A DNA stretch of 64,000 nucleotides, taken from positions 2,418,001-2,482,000 of the forward strand of contig NZ_CP026115.2 of the NCBI RefSeq assembly GCF_009883635.2, in the 5' to 3' direction. The stretch comes from Pseudomonas putida. GTDB taxonomy: Bacteria; Pseudomonadota; Gammaproteobacteria; Pseudomonadales; Pseudomonadaceae. Within the stretch, counting starts at the first letter, position 1; each line of letters starts with the position of its first letter. The position numbers and the translations under genes were made by a program. The notes under the pieces are model-generated. The model was given only the letters and a program-made list of their open reading frames with translations. It had not been told where the DNA came from and ran no database searches. Positions 15,529 through 23,844 of this stretch are shown one piece after another.

Positions 15529-16017
15529 TCACGCAAATTTCTTGTTGGCAATACGGTCCCAGCCACCGGTAACACTGCCACCAGCGCCGCCATCGATGCG
15601 CTGCTGCCGGGTGTAGGTGGTCTTGATACGGCCGTAGTTGAGCTGGACGATTTCAGTCGGCACGCCGGCGTGCACGCCTTGTATAAAATCGGCAACGATC
15701 ACTTCTTCGAGCACGACTTCGTAGTACTTGAGCTTGTCGCCACCGGCGCGGCAGACGACCAGCCTGACTTCTTTCAGGTGCTGCCCGGCGCAACTGGCTT
15801 CGAGCAGTTTGCAGCTGGCGTTGTCCAGGTATTTGGTGAAGGTCAGATTGCTCAGGGTGGTGCGCCCGGAAGTGGCGCCCCCTGCAGAACTTGCGGTCGC
15901 AGAGGCGCTTTGGCTGGTGCCGAACGTGTAGCCGAGGATCTCGATCCAGTGCTTGTATTGCTCGTCTTGTGATTCGCCGGCGATTTCCGCGATTTGAATG
16001 AATGCGTCGAAAGCCAT
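15529..16017 (-). CDS. hcp: Hcp family type VI secretion tube protein
   Basis: The protein has 162 residues, a normal length for Hcp. It starts MAFDAFIQIAEIAGESQDEQ and has the family pattern KHWIEILGYTFGTSQS, a Ser/Ala/Gly-rich loop, and strands ending in QLNYGRIKTTYTRQ. Hcp hexamers stack into the tube of the type VI system and carry small effectors in their lumen. AAGGAA lies 9 nt before ATG 16017. No other type VI structural genes are in the window, so this is an orphan hcp that would serve a machine encoded elsewhere. The 3-gene set behind it looks like its cargo module. Confidence 0.93.
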   Translation of the reverse strand: MAFDAFIQIAEIAGESQDEQYKHWIEILGYTFGTSQSASATASSAGGATSGRTTLSNLTFTKYLDNASCKLLEASCAGQHLKEVRLVVCRAGGDKLKYYEVVLEEVIVADFIQGVHAGVPTEIVQLNYGRIKTTYTRQQRIDGGAGGSVTGGWDRIANKKFA

Positions 16018-16201
16018 GATTACTGTTCCTTGTAAACGAATGAGCGGAACAGGCTAGGCGCGAGGAACGACAACCGCAACGGTTCTCAGGAGATCGAGAC
16101 TAAACTCAGAATTTTCCTACAGCTTTTCAGACAAATTAGCTTGCGAATGCATGAAAGATTTTCAGAGCAAGGGCCTTGGCCCACAGCATATGAATTGGTC
16201 G

Positions 16202-16294
16202 CCTGTGCCGGCCTCTTCGCGGGACAAGCCCGCTCCTACAGGCCTGTGATAATCCTGTAGGAGCGGGCTTGCCCCGCGAAGAGGCCGGCACAGG
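16202..16294. repeat. REPIN, nearly perfect 41-bp inverted arms
   Basis: Arms 16202-16242 and 16254-16294 are complementary over 41 bp with a single mismatch and an 11-nt loop. It lies just after the stop of the ABC permease gene. The rest of the 281-bp gap up to hcp (16018-16201) should hold the hcp promoter, but no clear -35/-10 or sigma-54 site was found. Confidence 0.92.
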
Positions 16295-16298
16295 TGTA

Positions 16299-17162
16299 TT
16301 ACCGCTGCATGCCCCAGCGCCGAACGGTCAACCGCTCCAGGGTGTTGAACACCAGCCCTTCGACCAGCAACCCGATCAGGATCACCACCGCCAGCCCGGC
16401 AAACACCTTGTCGGTATACAGCTCGTTGCGGTTCTGGAAGATGTACCACCCAAGCCCGCCCTTGCCGCTGCTGGCACCGAACACCAGCTCGGCGGCAATC
16501 AAGGTACGCCAGGCGAACGCCCAGCCGATCTTTAGCCCGGAGAGGATCGACGGTAACGCCGCCGGCACCAGGATGTGCAGTACCAGGCGCAGCCCTTTCA
16601 AGCCGTAATTGCGCCCGGCCATGCGCAAGGTTTCCGACACCCCGAGAAAGCCCGCATAGGTATTCAGCGCCAGCGCCCACAGCACCGAATGCACCAGCAC
16701 GAAGATCAGGCTGTTGTCACCCAGTCCAAACCACAACAGCGCCAGCGGCAGTAGGGCAATCGCCGGCAACGGGTTGAACATCGAGGTCAGGGTGCCCAGC
16801 AGATCACGACCGAGTTGGGTCGATACCGCCAGGCTGGTCAGGCCGAAGGCCAGCACGATGCCCAGCAGGTAACCCTTGAGCAGAATCACCAGCGACACGC
16901 CGACCTTGGCCGGCAGTTCGCCACTGAGCAGGCCGTCCCACAGCGCGGCAGCGGTCTGCAGGAAGGTCGGCAGCAGCAGATCGTTGCCCTGAAAGCGGGC
17001 GATCGCTTCCCACAAGGCGGCGATCACCATCAGGATCACGGCCTTGCGCAGCCAGCCGTGCTGCCACAGGCGCTGAGCCAACGGTAGATTGCGTTCCACA
17101 GGCACACTGAGCAAAGGCTCCAGCTGCACCTCGTATTCCTGGCGTCCAGGTGTAGCGGTCAT
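16299..17162 (-). CDS. ABC transporter permease (SsuC/TauC type)
   Basis: The protein has 287 residues with about six membrane helices. The cytoplasmic EAA-like loop around NYGLKGLRLVLHILVPAALP, where the permease contacts the ATPase, is clear near residue 185-205. The family moves aliphatic sulfonates, nitrate or related small anions across the inner membrane. AGGAG lies 8 nt before ATG 17162. It is the last gene of a dioxygenase-SBP-ATPase-permease operon. Confidence 0.9.
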   Translation of the reverse strand: MTATPGRQEYEVQLEPLLSVPVERNLPLAQRLWQHGWLRKAVILMVIAALWEAIARFQGNDLLLPTFLQTAAALWDGLLSGELPAKVGVSLVILLKGYLLGIVLAFGLTSLAVSTQLGRDLLGTLTSMFNPLPAIALLPLALLWFGLGDNSLIFVLVHSVLWALALNTYAGFLGVSETLRMAGRNYGLKGLRLVLHILVPAALPSILSGLKIGWAFAWRTLIAAELVFGASSGKGGLGWYIFQNRNELYTDKVFAGLAVVILIGLLVEGLVFNTLERLTVRRWGMQR

Positions 17163-17176
17163 GGCTGAAGCTCCTG

Positions 17177-18040
17177 TCAGTAGGCGATGCGGATGTCGTT
17201 GAAGCCCAGTTCACCAGCCTGTTCAGGGGCTTCGGCCTCGTCGAACAGCAAGCGATGGATGCGCCGCGCACTGGCCTGGAAGTCCGCGCCACCCAGGCTG
17301 CCGAGGTCGTACTGGTGGCTGTGCACCTCGGCCCGGACCCGGCCCGGATGGGGCGACAACAGCAAAATGCGGTTGCCGACCACCAGCGCCTCCTCGATGG
17401 AGTGGGTGACGAACAACAAGGTGAAGCGCACTTCCTCCCACAGCAGCAGCAGTTCTTCCTGCATCTTGCGCCGGGTCAGCGCATCGAGCGCGGCGAACGG
17501 CTCGTCCATCAGCAGGATCTTCGGCTGAGTGGCCAGCGCCCGGGCGATCGCCACGCGGGCCTTCATTCCGCCCGACAACATGTGCGGGTAGACATCGGCA
17601 AAGGCGGACAGGCCGACCTTGTCAAGGTAATGCAGGGCCCGCTCCTCGGCCTCGGCACGCTTGAGCTGGCCAGACACCACCAGCGGGAACATGACGTTCT
17701 CTTTCACCGTTTTCCACGGCGGCAGCTGGTCGAACTCCTGGAACACCACGATGCGGTCAGGCCCGGGGCCGTCGACCGGCTGGCCCTGCAGCAGGATCTG
17801 CCCTTCCTGGGGGGCGATGAAACCGGCCACGGCCTTGAGCAAGGTGGACTTGCCGCAGCCCGACGGGCCAAGCAGGACGAAACGGTCGGCCCGGTCGACT
17901 TCGAAGCTGACCTGATGGGTTGCCCGCACCACGCGCTGCGCGGTGCGGTATTCGAGGCTCAGGTTGTCCACCTGGAGCAACGGCGGTGTAGCGACACGGC
18001 TAAGGTTGCTGGCCGTGTGGCCTGGCAAAGGGGCGGTCAT
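17177..18040 (-). CDS. ABC transporter ATP-binding protein (SsuB/TauB type)
   Basis: The protein has 287 residues. Walker A is GPSGCGKST, the signature is LSGGMKAR, Walker B is ILLMDEPFAALD, and the switch His lies in FVTHSIEEAL. It energises the permease encoded 14 bp downstream. The C-terminus carries an extra 25 or so residues rich in acidic amino acids, common in sulfonate-type ATPases. The nearest ribosome site is about 12 nt from ATG 18040, so the start is less certain; the gene is 6 bp from the binding-protein gene. Confidence 0.93.
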   Translation of the reverse strand: MTAPLPGHTASNLSRVATPPLLQVDNLSLEYRTAQRVVRATHQVSFEVDRADRFVLLGPSGCGKSTLLKAVAGFIAPQEGQILLQGQPVDGPGPDRIVVFQEFDQLPPWKTVKENVMFPLVVSGQLKRAEAEERALHYLDKVGLSAFADVYPHMLSGGMKARVAIARALATQPKILLMDEPFAALDALTRRKMQEELLLLWEEVRFTLLFVTHSIEEALVVGNRILLLSPHPGRVRAEVHSHQYDLGSLGGADFQASARRIHRLLFDEAEAPEQAGELGFNDIRIAY

Positions 18041-18046
18041 GGTCGG

Positions 18047-19066
18047 TCAGCTCCCCTGCAACGGGCGTTCATCCTGGAAGAAGTAGTCCTTCCACGATTG
18101 CGGCTTGTGCTTGATGGCGCCAACCCGATACAGGAATTCGGCCAGCTTGTAGGTGTTCTTCGGCGTGACGGTGAACTCGTACTGCGGGTTGTCAATCAGC
18201 TTGATGAGCGCATCGCGGTCGATCTTGGCCTTGGTCACGCGGATGTAGGTATCCGCTGCAGCGGCCTTGTCCTTCTGGGCGAAGTCTGCCGCCTCGGCCA
18301 GGGCATCGACGAAGGCCTTGTAGGTCTTGGGGTTGTCCTTGCGGAATTTCTCGGTGGCGAACAGCAGGGTCGGCGAGTTGGGGCCGAGCAGGTCATAGCT
18401 GTTGAGCACTACGTGCACGTCCTTGTTGGCCAGCGCCTGGTCCTGGAACGGTGGGTTGGAGAAGTGCCCGTTCAGTTCGGTGCCGCCGGCCAGCAACGCG
18501 GCGGTGGCATCCGGGTGCGGCACGGCCAGGGTGTACTTGTCGAGGCGGTTGTACTCCTTGTCGCCCCACTGCTGGGCGGCGGCGTACTGCAGGAAGCGTG
18601 ACTGCACCGAAACCCCCACGGCCGGCACCGCAATGCGGTCCTTGTCGGAAATGTCGGCGATGGTCTTCACGTTCGGGTTGCTGCTGACCAGGTAGTACGG
18701 GAAGTTGCCCAGTGAGGCCACGGCCTTGACGTTCTGCCGGCCCTTGGTGCGGTCCCACACGGTCAGCAGCGGGCCGACCCCGGCACCGGCGATGTCCACC
18801 GAACCGGACAGCAGCGCGTCGTTGATCGCCGAGCCGCCGGATAGCTGCGCCCAGTCGACCTCGATATCGATGCCCTGTTCTTTGCCGTGCTTCTCGATCA
18901 GGTGCTGGTCGCGCACCACGTTGAGCAGCAGGTAGACGATGCCGAACTGCTCGGCGATGCGGATCTTGCCTTCGGCGTGCGCCACGGCGGGGGCCGCCAG
19001 GCTGCCGACAACCAGGCTGGCACCCAGGCCGATGCTTGCCGCCAGGCGGCTGATGGATTTGCGCAT
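18047..19066 (-). CDS. ABC transporter substrate-binding protein (NrtA/SsuA/TauA-like)
   Basis: The protein has 339 residues. The N-terminal signal peptide (MRKSISRLAASIGLGASLVV, cleavage probably after AHA) sends it to the periplasm. Motifs such as VDWAQLSGGSAINDALLSGS (residues about 70-90) are typical of the sulfonate/thiamine-precursor group of NMT1/THI5-like binding proteins. The ligand is not evident; the TauD-like enzyme next door points to an organosulfur compound. GAGGA lies 7 nt before ATG 19066, which is preferred to the longer open frame starting at 19207. Confidence 0.9.
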   Translation of the reverse strand: MRKSISRLAASIGLGASLVVGSLAAPAVAHAEGKIRIAEQFGIVYLLLNVVRDQHLIEKHGKEQGIDIEVDWAQLSGGSAINDALLSGSVDIAGAGVGPLLTVWDRTKGRQNVKAVASLGNFPYYLVSSNPNVKTIADISDKDRIAVPAVGVSVQSRFLQYAAAQQWGDKEYNRLDKYTLAVPHPDATAALLAGGTELNGHFSNPPFQDQALANKDVHVVLNSYDLLGPNSPTLLFATEKFRKDNPKTYKAFVDALAEAADFAQKDKAAAADTYIRVTKAKIDRDALIKLIDNPQYEFTVTPKNTYKLAEFLYRVGAIKHKPQSWKDYFFQDERPLQGS

Positions 19067-19083
19067 GATGAATTCCTCAGTCG

Positions 19084-19983
19084 TCAGAACGGGGCATCGC
19101 CCTGGATGGTGGTGCGGAACAGTTTGCGGCGCAGATGCGCCGGGCAACCGGTAGCCAGGTGGATCAGCGAACGGTTGTCCCAGAACACCAGGTCGTGGGG
19201 CTGCCACTGATGGCGGTAGATGTTCTGCTCAAGCACGCTCAGCGCGTACAGCTGCTGCAGCACATCGCGGCTTTCATCGTCAGGCAGGCCGACGATGCGG
19301 GTGGTGAAGCCTTCACTGACGAACAGCGCCTTGCGGCCGTTTTCCGGGTGGGTACGTACCACCGGGTGGATGACCTCCTTCACTTGCGCGAGCTGCTCGG
19401 CGGTCAGGGTCGGGCGCCAGTTGCCTTCGAATTTGGTTTCAGCGTAACGGGCAGTGTAAGAGTGCGCAGCACTGCGGCCCTCGACCACCTTGCGCAGGGC
19501 CTCGGGCACGGCATCCCAGGCTTTATGCATGTCGGCGAACAGGGTGTCGCCACCTTCACTTGGCAGCTCCTGGGCGTGCAGCATGGAGCCGAGGCTTGGC
19601 AGTTCTTTGTACGACAGGTCCGAGTGCCAGAACTTGCCAGCATCGCCCAGGCCGATGTTCTGGCCGTGCTCGACGATGTTGGAGACGATCAGAATTTCCG
19701 GGTGGCCTGCGAGCAAGAACTGCTTGAGCACATGGATCTGCAGCTCGCCGAAGCGGCGGCTGAAGGCGATCTGTTGTTCCGGGCTGATGCGCTGGTCGCG
19801 GAACACCAGTACATGGTGGTCAAGGTGGGCGCGATGAATTCGGGTGAAATCCTCGGTGGTGACCGGCTTGGCCAGGTCCAGGCCAATGATCTCGGCGCCG
19901 ACGGCACCGGAGAATGGGCGGATTTCGAAGGTTTGCGGCTGGGCGCTGTCGATGGACGACAAGGCGTTCGAGGCGGCTGGCAT
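19084..19983 (-). CDS. TauD/TfdA-family Fe(II)/2-oxoglutarate dioxygenase
   Basis: The protein has 299 residues. The iron ligands are visible as H120-S-D122 (FWHSDLSY) and the distal H275 (IHLATG); the 2-oxoglutarate-binding Arg is probably in the following HLRRKLFRT. Family members oxidise the carbon next to a sulfonate, sulfate or ether so that sulfite or an acid is released. It is first in the operon with an ABC uptake system, so import followed by oxidative cleavage is the likely pathway. The substrate could be taurine, an alkyl sulfate or another compound. GGAG lies 6 nt before ATG 19983. Confidence 0.92.
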   Translation of the reverse strand: MPAASNALSSIDSAQPQTFEIRPFSGAVGAEIIGLDLAKPVTTEDFTRIHRAHLDHHVLVFRDQRISPEQQIAFSRRFGELQIHVLKQFLLAGHPEILIVSNIVEHGQNIGLGDAGKFWHSDLSYKELPSLGSMLHAQELPSEGGDTLFADMHKAWDAVPEALRKVVEGRSAAHSYTARYAETKFEGNWRPTLTAEQLAQVKEVIHPVVRTHPENGRKALFVSEGFTTRIVGLPDDESRDVLQQLYALSVLEQNIYRHQWQPHDLVFWDNRSLIHLATGCPAHLRRKLFRTTIQGDAPF

Positions 19984-20134
19984 GTTTCACTCCCACGCAG
20001 TGCGCGACGTCAATGGCGCGCAACGATCAGAAACGCACGGGGATTACCCGTGTGGGTTCGAGTCGTGCGGCGCATCGATTGGTCGACGGGTACGCAGTGG
20101 AAGTGACTATAAATGCATAAGAAAAATAATTTAA

Positions 20135-20157
20135 ATATCTTTAAAGAATAAAGATAT
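20135..20157. promoter_or_regulatory. Inverted repeat upstream of the dioxygenase operon (regulator site candidate)
   Basis: ATATCTTTA and TAAAGATAT form a perfect 9-bp inverted repeat with a 5-nt spacer, in an AT-rich stretch about 150 bp upstream of the dioxygenase start. A weak promoter-like pair (TATAGT as -10) lies just inside it. The regulator is unknown; a sulfur-starvation regulator would suit the genes. The rest of the gap 19984-20279 holds only a REPIN. Confidence 0.4.
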
Positions 20158-20176
20158 GAAGGGATTCCGTGGCCAC

Positions 20177-20277
20177 CTGTGCCGGCCTCTTCGCGGGGCA
20201 AGCCCGCTCCTGCAAGTGCCATGACGCCTGCGCGATCGTTGTAGGAGCGGGCTTGCCCCGCGAAAGGGCCAGAGCAG
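20177..20277. repeat. REPIN downstream of the first LapC-like gene
   Basis: Arms 20177-20215 and 20239-20277 are inverted REP sequences with the GCGGGGCAAGCCCGC core and a few mismatches. The element lies 2 bp past the stop of the adaptor gene and is a likely 3' end of that operon. Confidence 0.85.
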
Positions 20278-20279
20278 GC

Positions 20280-21656
20280 TTACCGCTCGCGCAAGGCCTC
20301 GTCGCGTGCCTTCATGATCGGCTTGAGCAGGTAGCTCATGATGGTCTTCTTGCCGGTCATGATGTCTACCGTGGCGACCATGCCGGGGATGATCAGCAGC
20401 GGCTTCTGGTCGGTGCCCAGGTGGCTCTTCTCGGTGCGCAGCCTGATCAGGTAGTAGGTGGTCTTCTTGTCTTCGTCGGTGATGGTGTCGGCGCCGATCT
20501 GCTCCAGCTTGGCCTTTAGCCCACCGTAGATGGTGTAGTCATAGGCGCTGAACTTGATGGTCGCTTCCTGCCCTGGGTGCAGGAAGGCGATGTCCTTGGG
20601 CAGGATCTTCGCCTCGACCACCAAGGTGTCGTCCAGCGGCACGATCTCGATGATGTCGCTGCCTGGCTGGATCACCCCGCCGATGGTGTTGACCAGCAGC
20701 TGCTTGACGATGCCGCGCACCGGCGAGGTGACCAGGGTACGGCTGACGCGGTCATCCAGTGCCTTGCTGGTGGCGGTAGCCTTGTTCAGCTCGGTACGGG
20801 CCTCGTTGAGCTTGGTCAGCGCCTCGCTGCGGAACTTGCCACGGGTCTCTTCGATCTTGCTCTCGACTTCCTTGATGGCCGCTTCGGCACGCGGGATGGC
20901 CAGCGCCGTGGAGTCCATCTGACCACGGGTTTCCACCTCGGAGCGGCGCAGGCGCAGCACTTCTACCTGGGAGATCGCGCCCTGGGCCACCAGCGGCTCG
21001 GACATGCCGATCTCTTGGCGCAGCAACTGCAAACTGTTGGCGTACTGGGCACGCTTGGAAGTGAATTCGCGCAGCTCCTGCTGCTTCTGCACCAGCTGCT
21101 GCTGCAGGCCACCGAGCTCGTCCTGCAACTGCTGGCGGCGGCTCTGGTACAGCGACTGCTCGTCCGCTGCCTGGCTTGGCGCTGCCTTGCGCAGTTCTTC
21201 GTCGATCTTCAGCGGGCGGTCCTCGACCTCGGCGCTCAGGCGCTCGACGCGCAGGGCCATGGCCAGGCGGTCGGCCTCGGTTTCACCGACATTGGAGGCA
21301 AAACGGGTTTCGTCCAGGCGCAGCAGCGGCTGGCCGACCTCGACCACCTGCCCTTCCTTGGCGAAGATCTCGGCGACGATGCCGCCCTCGAGGTTCTGGA
21401 TCTTCTGCACCTTGGACGAGGGAATGGCCTTGCCTTCTCCGCGGGTCACCTCGTCAATGGGTGCGAAGCTGGCCCAGACGATGAGGAACAGGAAGAACGC
21501 GATCACGCCCCAGATGGTCAGGCGCACGACGCGCGGGGCGTCTTCGATGAGCGCTTTGTTGACCTCGGGCAGCGGCTGCCCGCTGAGCGAGTCGGAGCCT
21601 TTGAAATAGCGGCGCAGGCCGTCCTTGAACACGCCGAAATCGAGCTTATGCAACAC
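20280..21656 (-). CDS. HlyD-family type I secretion adaptor, LapC-like (copy 1)
   Basis: The protein has 458 residues. One membrane helix near residues 45-66 (LTIWGVIAFFLFLIVWASFA) is followed by a lipoyl half (IQNLEGGIVAEIFAKEGQVV), a long coiled coil (about 135-300, rich in QQQLVQKQQELREF), the second lipoyl half (SRTLVTSPVRGIVKQLLVNT) and a beta-barrel domain. It links the ABC exporter to the outer-membrane channel for adhesin export. The start is GTG 21656, inside the last codons of the ABC gene (11-bp overlap), so the two are coupled. It is close to the second copy at 45.3 kb over its whole length. Confidence 0.93.
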   Translation of the reverse strand: MLHKLDFGVFKDGLRRYFKGSDSLSGQPLPEVNKALIEDAPRVVRLTIWGVIAFFLFLIVWASFAPIDEVTRGEGKAIPSSKVQKIQNLEGGIVAEIFAKEGQVVEVGQPLLRLDETRFASNVGETEADRLAMALRVERLSAEVEDRPLKIDEELRKAAPSQAADEQSLYQSRRQQLQDELGGLQQQLVQKQQELREFTSKRAQYANSLQLLRQEIGMSEPLVAQGAISQVEVLRLRRSEVETRGQMDSTALAIPRAEAAIKEVESKIEETRGKFRSEALTKLNEARTELNKATATSKALDDRVSRTLVTSPVRGIVKQLLVNTIGGVIQPGSDIIEIVPLDDTLVVEAKILPKDIAFLHPGQEATIKFSAYDYTIYGGLKAKLEQIGADTITDEDKKTTYYLIRLRTEKSHLGTDQKPLLIIPGMVATVDIMTGKKTIMSYLLKPIMKARDEALRER

Positions 21657-23802
21657 TGATCTGCCCCTTCTTCAACGCATCCATGACGGTGGCTTTCGGG
21701 CCATCGGCAACAATCTGTCCTCGGTCGATGACGATCAACCGGTCGACCAGTGACAGCAACGAGGCCCGGTGGGTGACCAGCAGCACGGTCTTGTTTTCCA
21801 CCACGGCCTGCAGGCGTTGCTTGAGGCGCTCTTCGCCGGTGTTGTCCATGGCGCTGGTCGGCTCATCGAGCAGCAGGATCTGCGGGTTGAGCAGCAGCGC
21901 ACGGCCCAGGGCGACGTTCTGCCGCTGGCCGCCGGAGAGGTTCTGGCCACGCTCACCCACCTGCAGCTCGTAGCCGTCCGGGTGCAGGCGGGCGAACTCG
22001 TGCACGCCAGCCAGCTCGGCGGCTTGCAGGATAAGCTCGTCCTCGATGTAGCGGGCACCGCTGACCAGGTTGTCACGCAGGGTACCGGCCAGCAGCTGGA
22101 TGTCCTGCGGGACGTAGCCGACGTTGTGGCGCAGTTCGCTGACGTCGATCTGGCGGATGTCCACGCCGTCCACCAGCAGCGAGCCGTTGTCGGTTTCGTA
22201 CAGGCCCACGATCAACTTGGCCAGCGAGCTTTTGCCCGAACCACTGCGGCCGATGATGCCGACCTTCTCGCCCGGGCGGATGTTCAGGTTGATGCCCTTG
22301 AGTGCCTGGTTCTGCTGGTTCGGGTAAGTGAAGTCGACGCCGCGGAACTCGATGCCGCCCTGCAGCACCTTACGGCTCAGCGGGCGCTCCTCGAAGTTGC
22401 GCTCCTGCGGCAGCTCCATCATCTGGTTGGTCGAAACCATGGTCACCTTGGCCTGCTGGTAGCGGGCCAGCAGGCCGTTGAGCGAACTCAACGGGCCCAG
22501 GGCGCGGCCGCTGAGCATGTAGCAGGCCACCAGGCCGCCCATGCTCAGGTTACCGTCGATGATCAGGTACACGCCGACGCAGATCATCGCCACGCCAGCC
22601 AGCTGCTGGATCATCAAGGTGATGTTCATCGCCAGGCTCGACAGCACCTTCACCCGCAGCTCGAGGCGGCTGAGGGTGCCAAGGGTCTGTTCCCACATGT
22701 ACTGGCGTTCGCTTTCGGCGTTGTTGACCTTCACCGCGTCCAGCCCGGCCAGGGTTTCGATCAGGCTCGACTGGCGCTCGGAGGCCAGCGCCATGGTCCG
22801 TTCCATGGTCGCCATCAGCGGCCGCTGCAGGGCGTAGCCGATGCCCAGGGCCAGCGGGAAGGCGAGGATCGGGATCCACACCAGGTGCCCGCCGATGATG
22901 GCGATGACCAGGAGGATGATGAACGTGAACGGCAGGTCGATCAGGCTGGTCAGGGTCAGCGAGGCAAGGAAGTCGCGCAGGCCCTGGAACTCGTGGATGT
23001 TCTGGGCAAAGCTGCCGACCCGCGCCGGGCGGTACTTCATCGACATGCCGACGATGCGCTCGAACAGCGTGGCCGAGATGATCAGGTCGGTCTTCTTGCC
23101 AGCCAGGTCCAGGCACAGGCCGCGCAGGCCTTTGAGGATCAAGTCGAACAGGTAGGCGCCGGTGATGCCGATGGCGAGTACCCACAAGGTCGAGGTGGCC
23201 TGGTTGGGCACCACGCGGTCATAGACGTTCATCACGAACAGCGGCGCGGCCAGGGCGATCAGGTTGATCACCAGGCTGGCGGCGATGGCGTCGATGTACA
23301 GCCACTTGCTGCGCAGCAGGGTGTCGCGGAACCAGGACTTAGCCCGCGGAATCAGGTTGCCATGGTTGACGTCGTACTTGTGCTGCGGCTGGGCGAAAAA
23401 CACCTTGCCGCTGTAGTCCTCGACCAGCGCCTCGCGACTGACCAGCACCTCACCACCGTCGCTCTCACTGAGCAGCAGGCGTGCGCTGCCGTCGCTCTCC
23501 CAACCCAGCAGCACCGCAGCGCGGCCTTCCTTGAGCAGCAGCATGGCCGGCATGGCGATGCTCGGGATCTGCTCCAGCTTGCGTTGCAGCAGGCGCCCCT
23601 GCAGGCCGGCGCGAGCGGCGGCGCGGGGCAGCAGCTCGGCGTTCAAGCGCTGGGACGGCAGCGGCAAACCGGTGGTGAGCATCGCCCGGCTGGCAGGCTT
23701 CTGATGCAGGACGCACAGCGTCAGCAGGCTATCCAGTAATGGATCGTCATGCTGACTGCGTGGATCGTGGTTGAGTTGGACTCGACTGACTTCGGATTCC
23801 AC
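21646..23802 (-). CDS. Type I secretion ABC exporter, LapB-like (copy 1)
   Basis: The protein has 718 residues. Its order is an N-terminal C39 peptidase-like domain (1-150), six membrane helices (about 165-440) and a nucleotide-binding domain with Walker A GRSGSGKSS (about 518-526), signature LSGGQ, Walker B ILLLDEPT and switch VTHR. The peptidase-like domain lacks the catalytic Cys and His, as in LapB-type exporters, and should dock the substrate rather than cut it. The protein exports the giant adhesin from the cytosol. The start is GTG 23802, the same position relative to the domain as in copy 2. It lies 42 bp from the TolC-like gene, in the order TolC-ABC-adaptor. Confidence 0.94.
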   Translation of the reverse strand: MESEVSRVQLNHDPRSQHDDPLLDSLLTLCVLHQKPASRAMLTTGLPLPSQRLNAELLPRAAARAGLQGRLLQRKLEQIPSIAMPAMLLLKEGRAAVLLGWESDGSARLLLSESDGGEVLVSREALVEDYSGKVFFAQPQHKYDVNHGNLIPRAKSWFRDTLLRSKWLYIDAIAASLVINLIALAAPLFVMNVYDRVVPNQATSTLWVLAIGITGAYLFDLILKGLRGLCLDLAGKKTDLIISATLFERIVGMSMKYRPARVGSFAQNIHEFQGLRDFLASLTLTSLIDLPFTFIILLVIAIIGGHLVWIPILAFPLALGIGYALQRPLMATMERTMALASERQSSLIETLAGLDAVKVNNAESERQYMWEQTLGTLSRLELRVKVLSSLAMNITLMIQQLAGVAMICVGVYLIIDGNLSMGGLVACYMLSGRALGPLSSLNGLLARYQQAKVTMVSTNQMMELPQERNFEERPLSRKVLQGGIEFRGVDFTYPNQQNQALKGINLNIRPGEKVGIIGRSGSGKSSLAKLIVGLYETDNGSLLVDGVDIRQIDVSELRHNVGYVPQDIQLLAGTLRDNLVSGARYIEDELILQAAELAGVHEFARLHPDGYELQVGERGQNLSGGQRQNVALGRALLLNPQILLLDEPTSAMDNTGEERLKQRLQAVVENKTVLLVTHRASLLSLVDRLIVIDRGQIVADGPKATVMDALKKGQISVA

Positions 23803-23844
23803 GCGGTGCTCTCTTCAACCTGGCGGGTAGTGGATGGGTGTCCC

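Noticed and set aside
18047..19207. Longer version of the substrate-binding protein starting at 19207
   Set aside because: The extra 47 residues would put the signal peptide in the middle and overlap the dioxygenase gene; ATG 19066 has a good ribosome site.
21646..23802. Active C39 bacteriocin-type peptidase in the LapB-like exporters
   Set aside because: The N-terminal domain lacks the catalytic Cys and His. It is the degenerate substrate-docking version expected for adhesin exporters.
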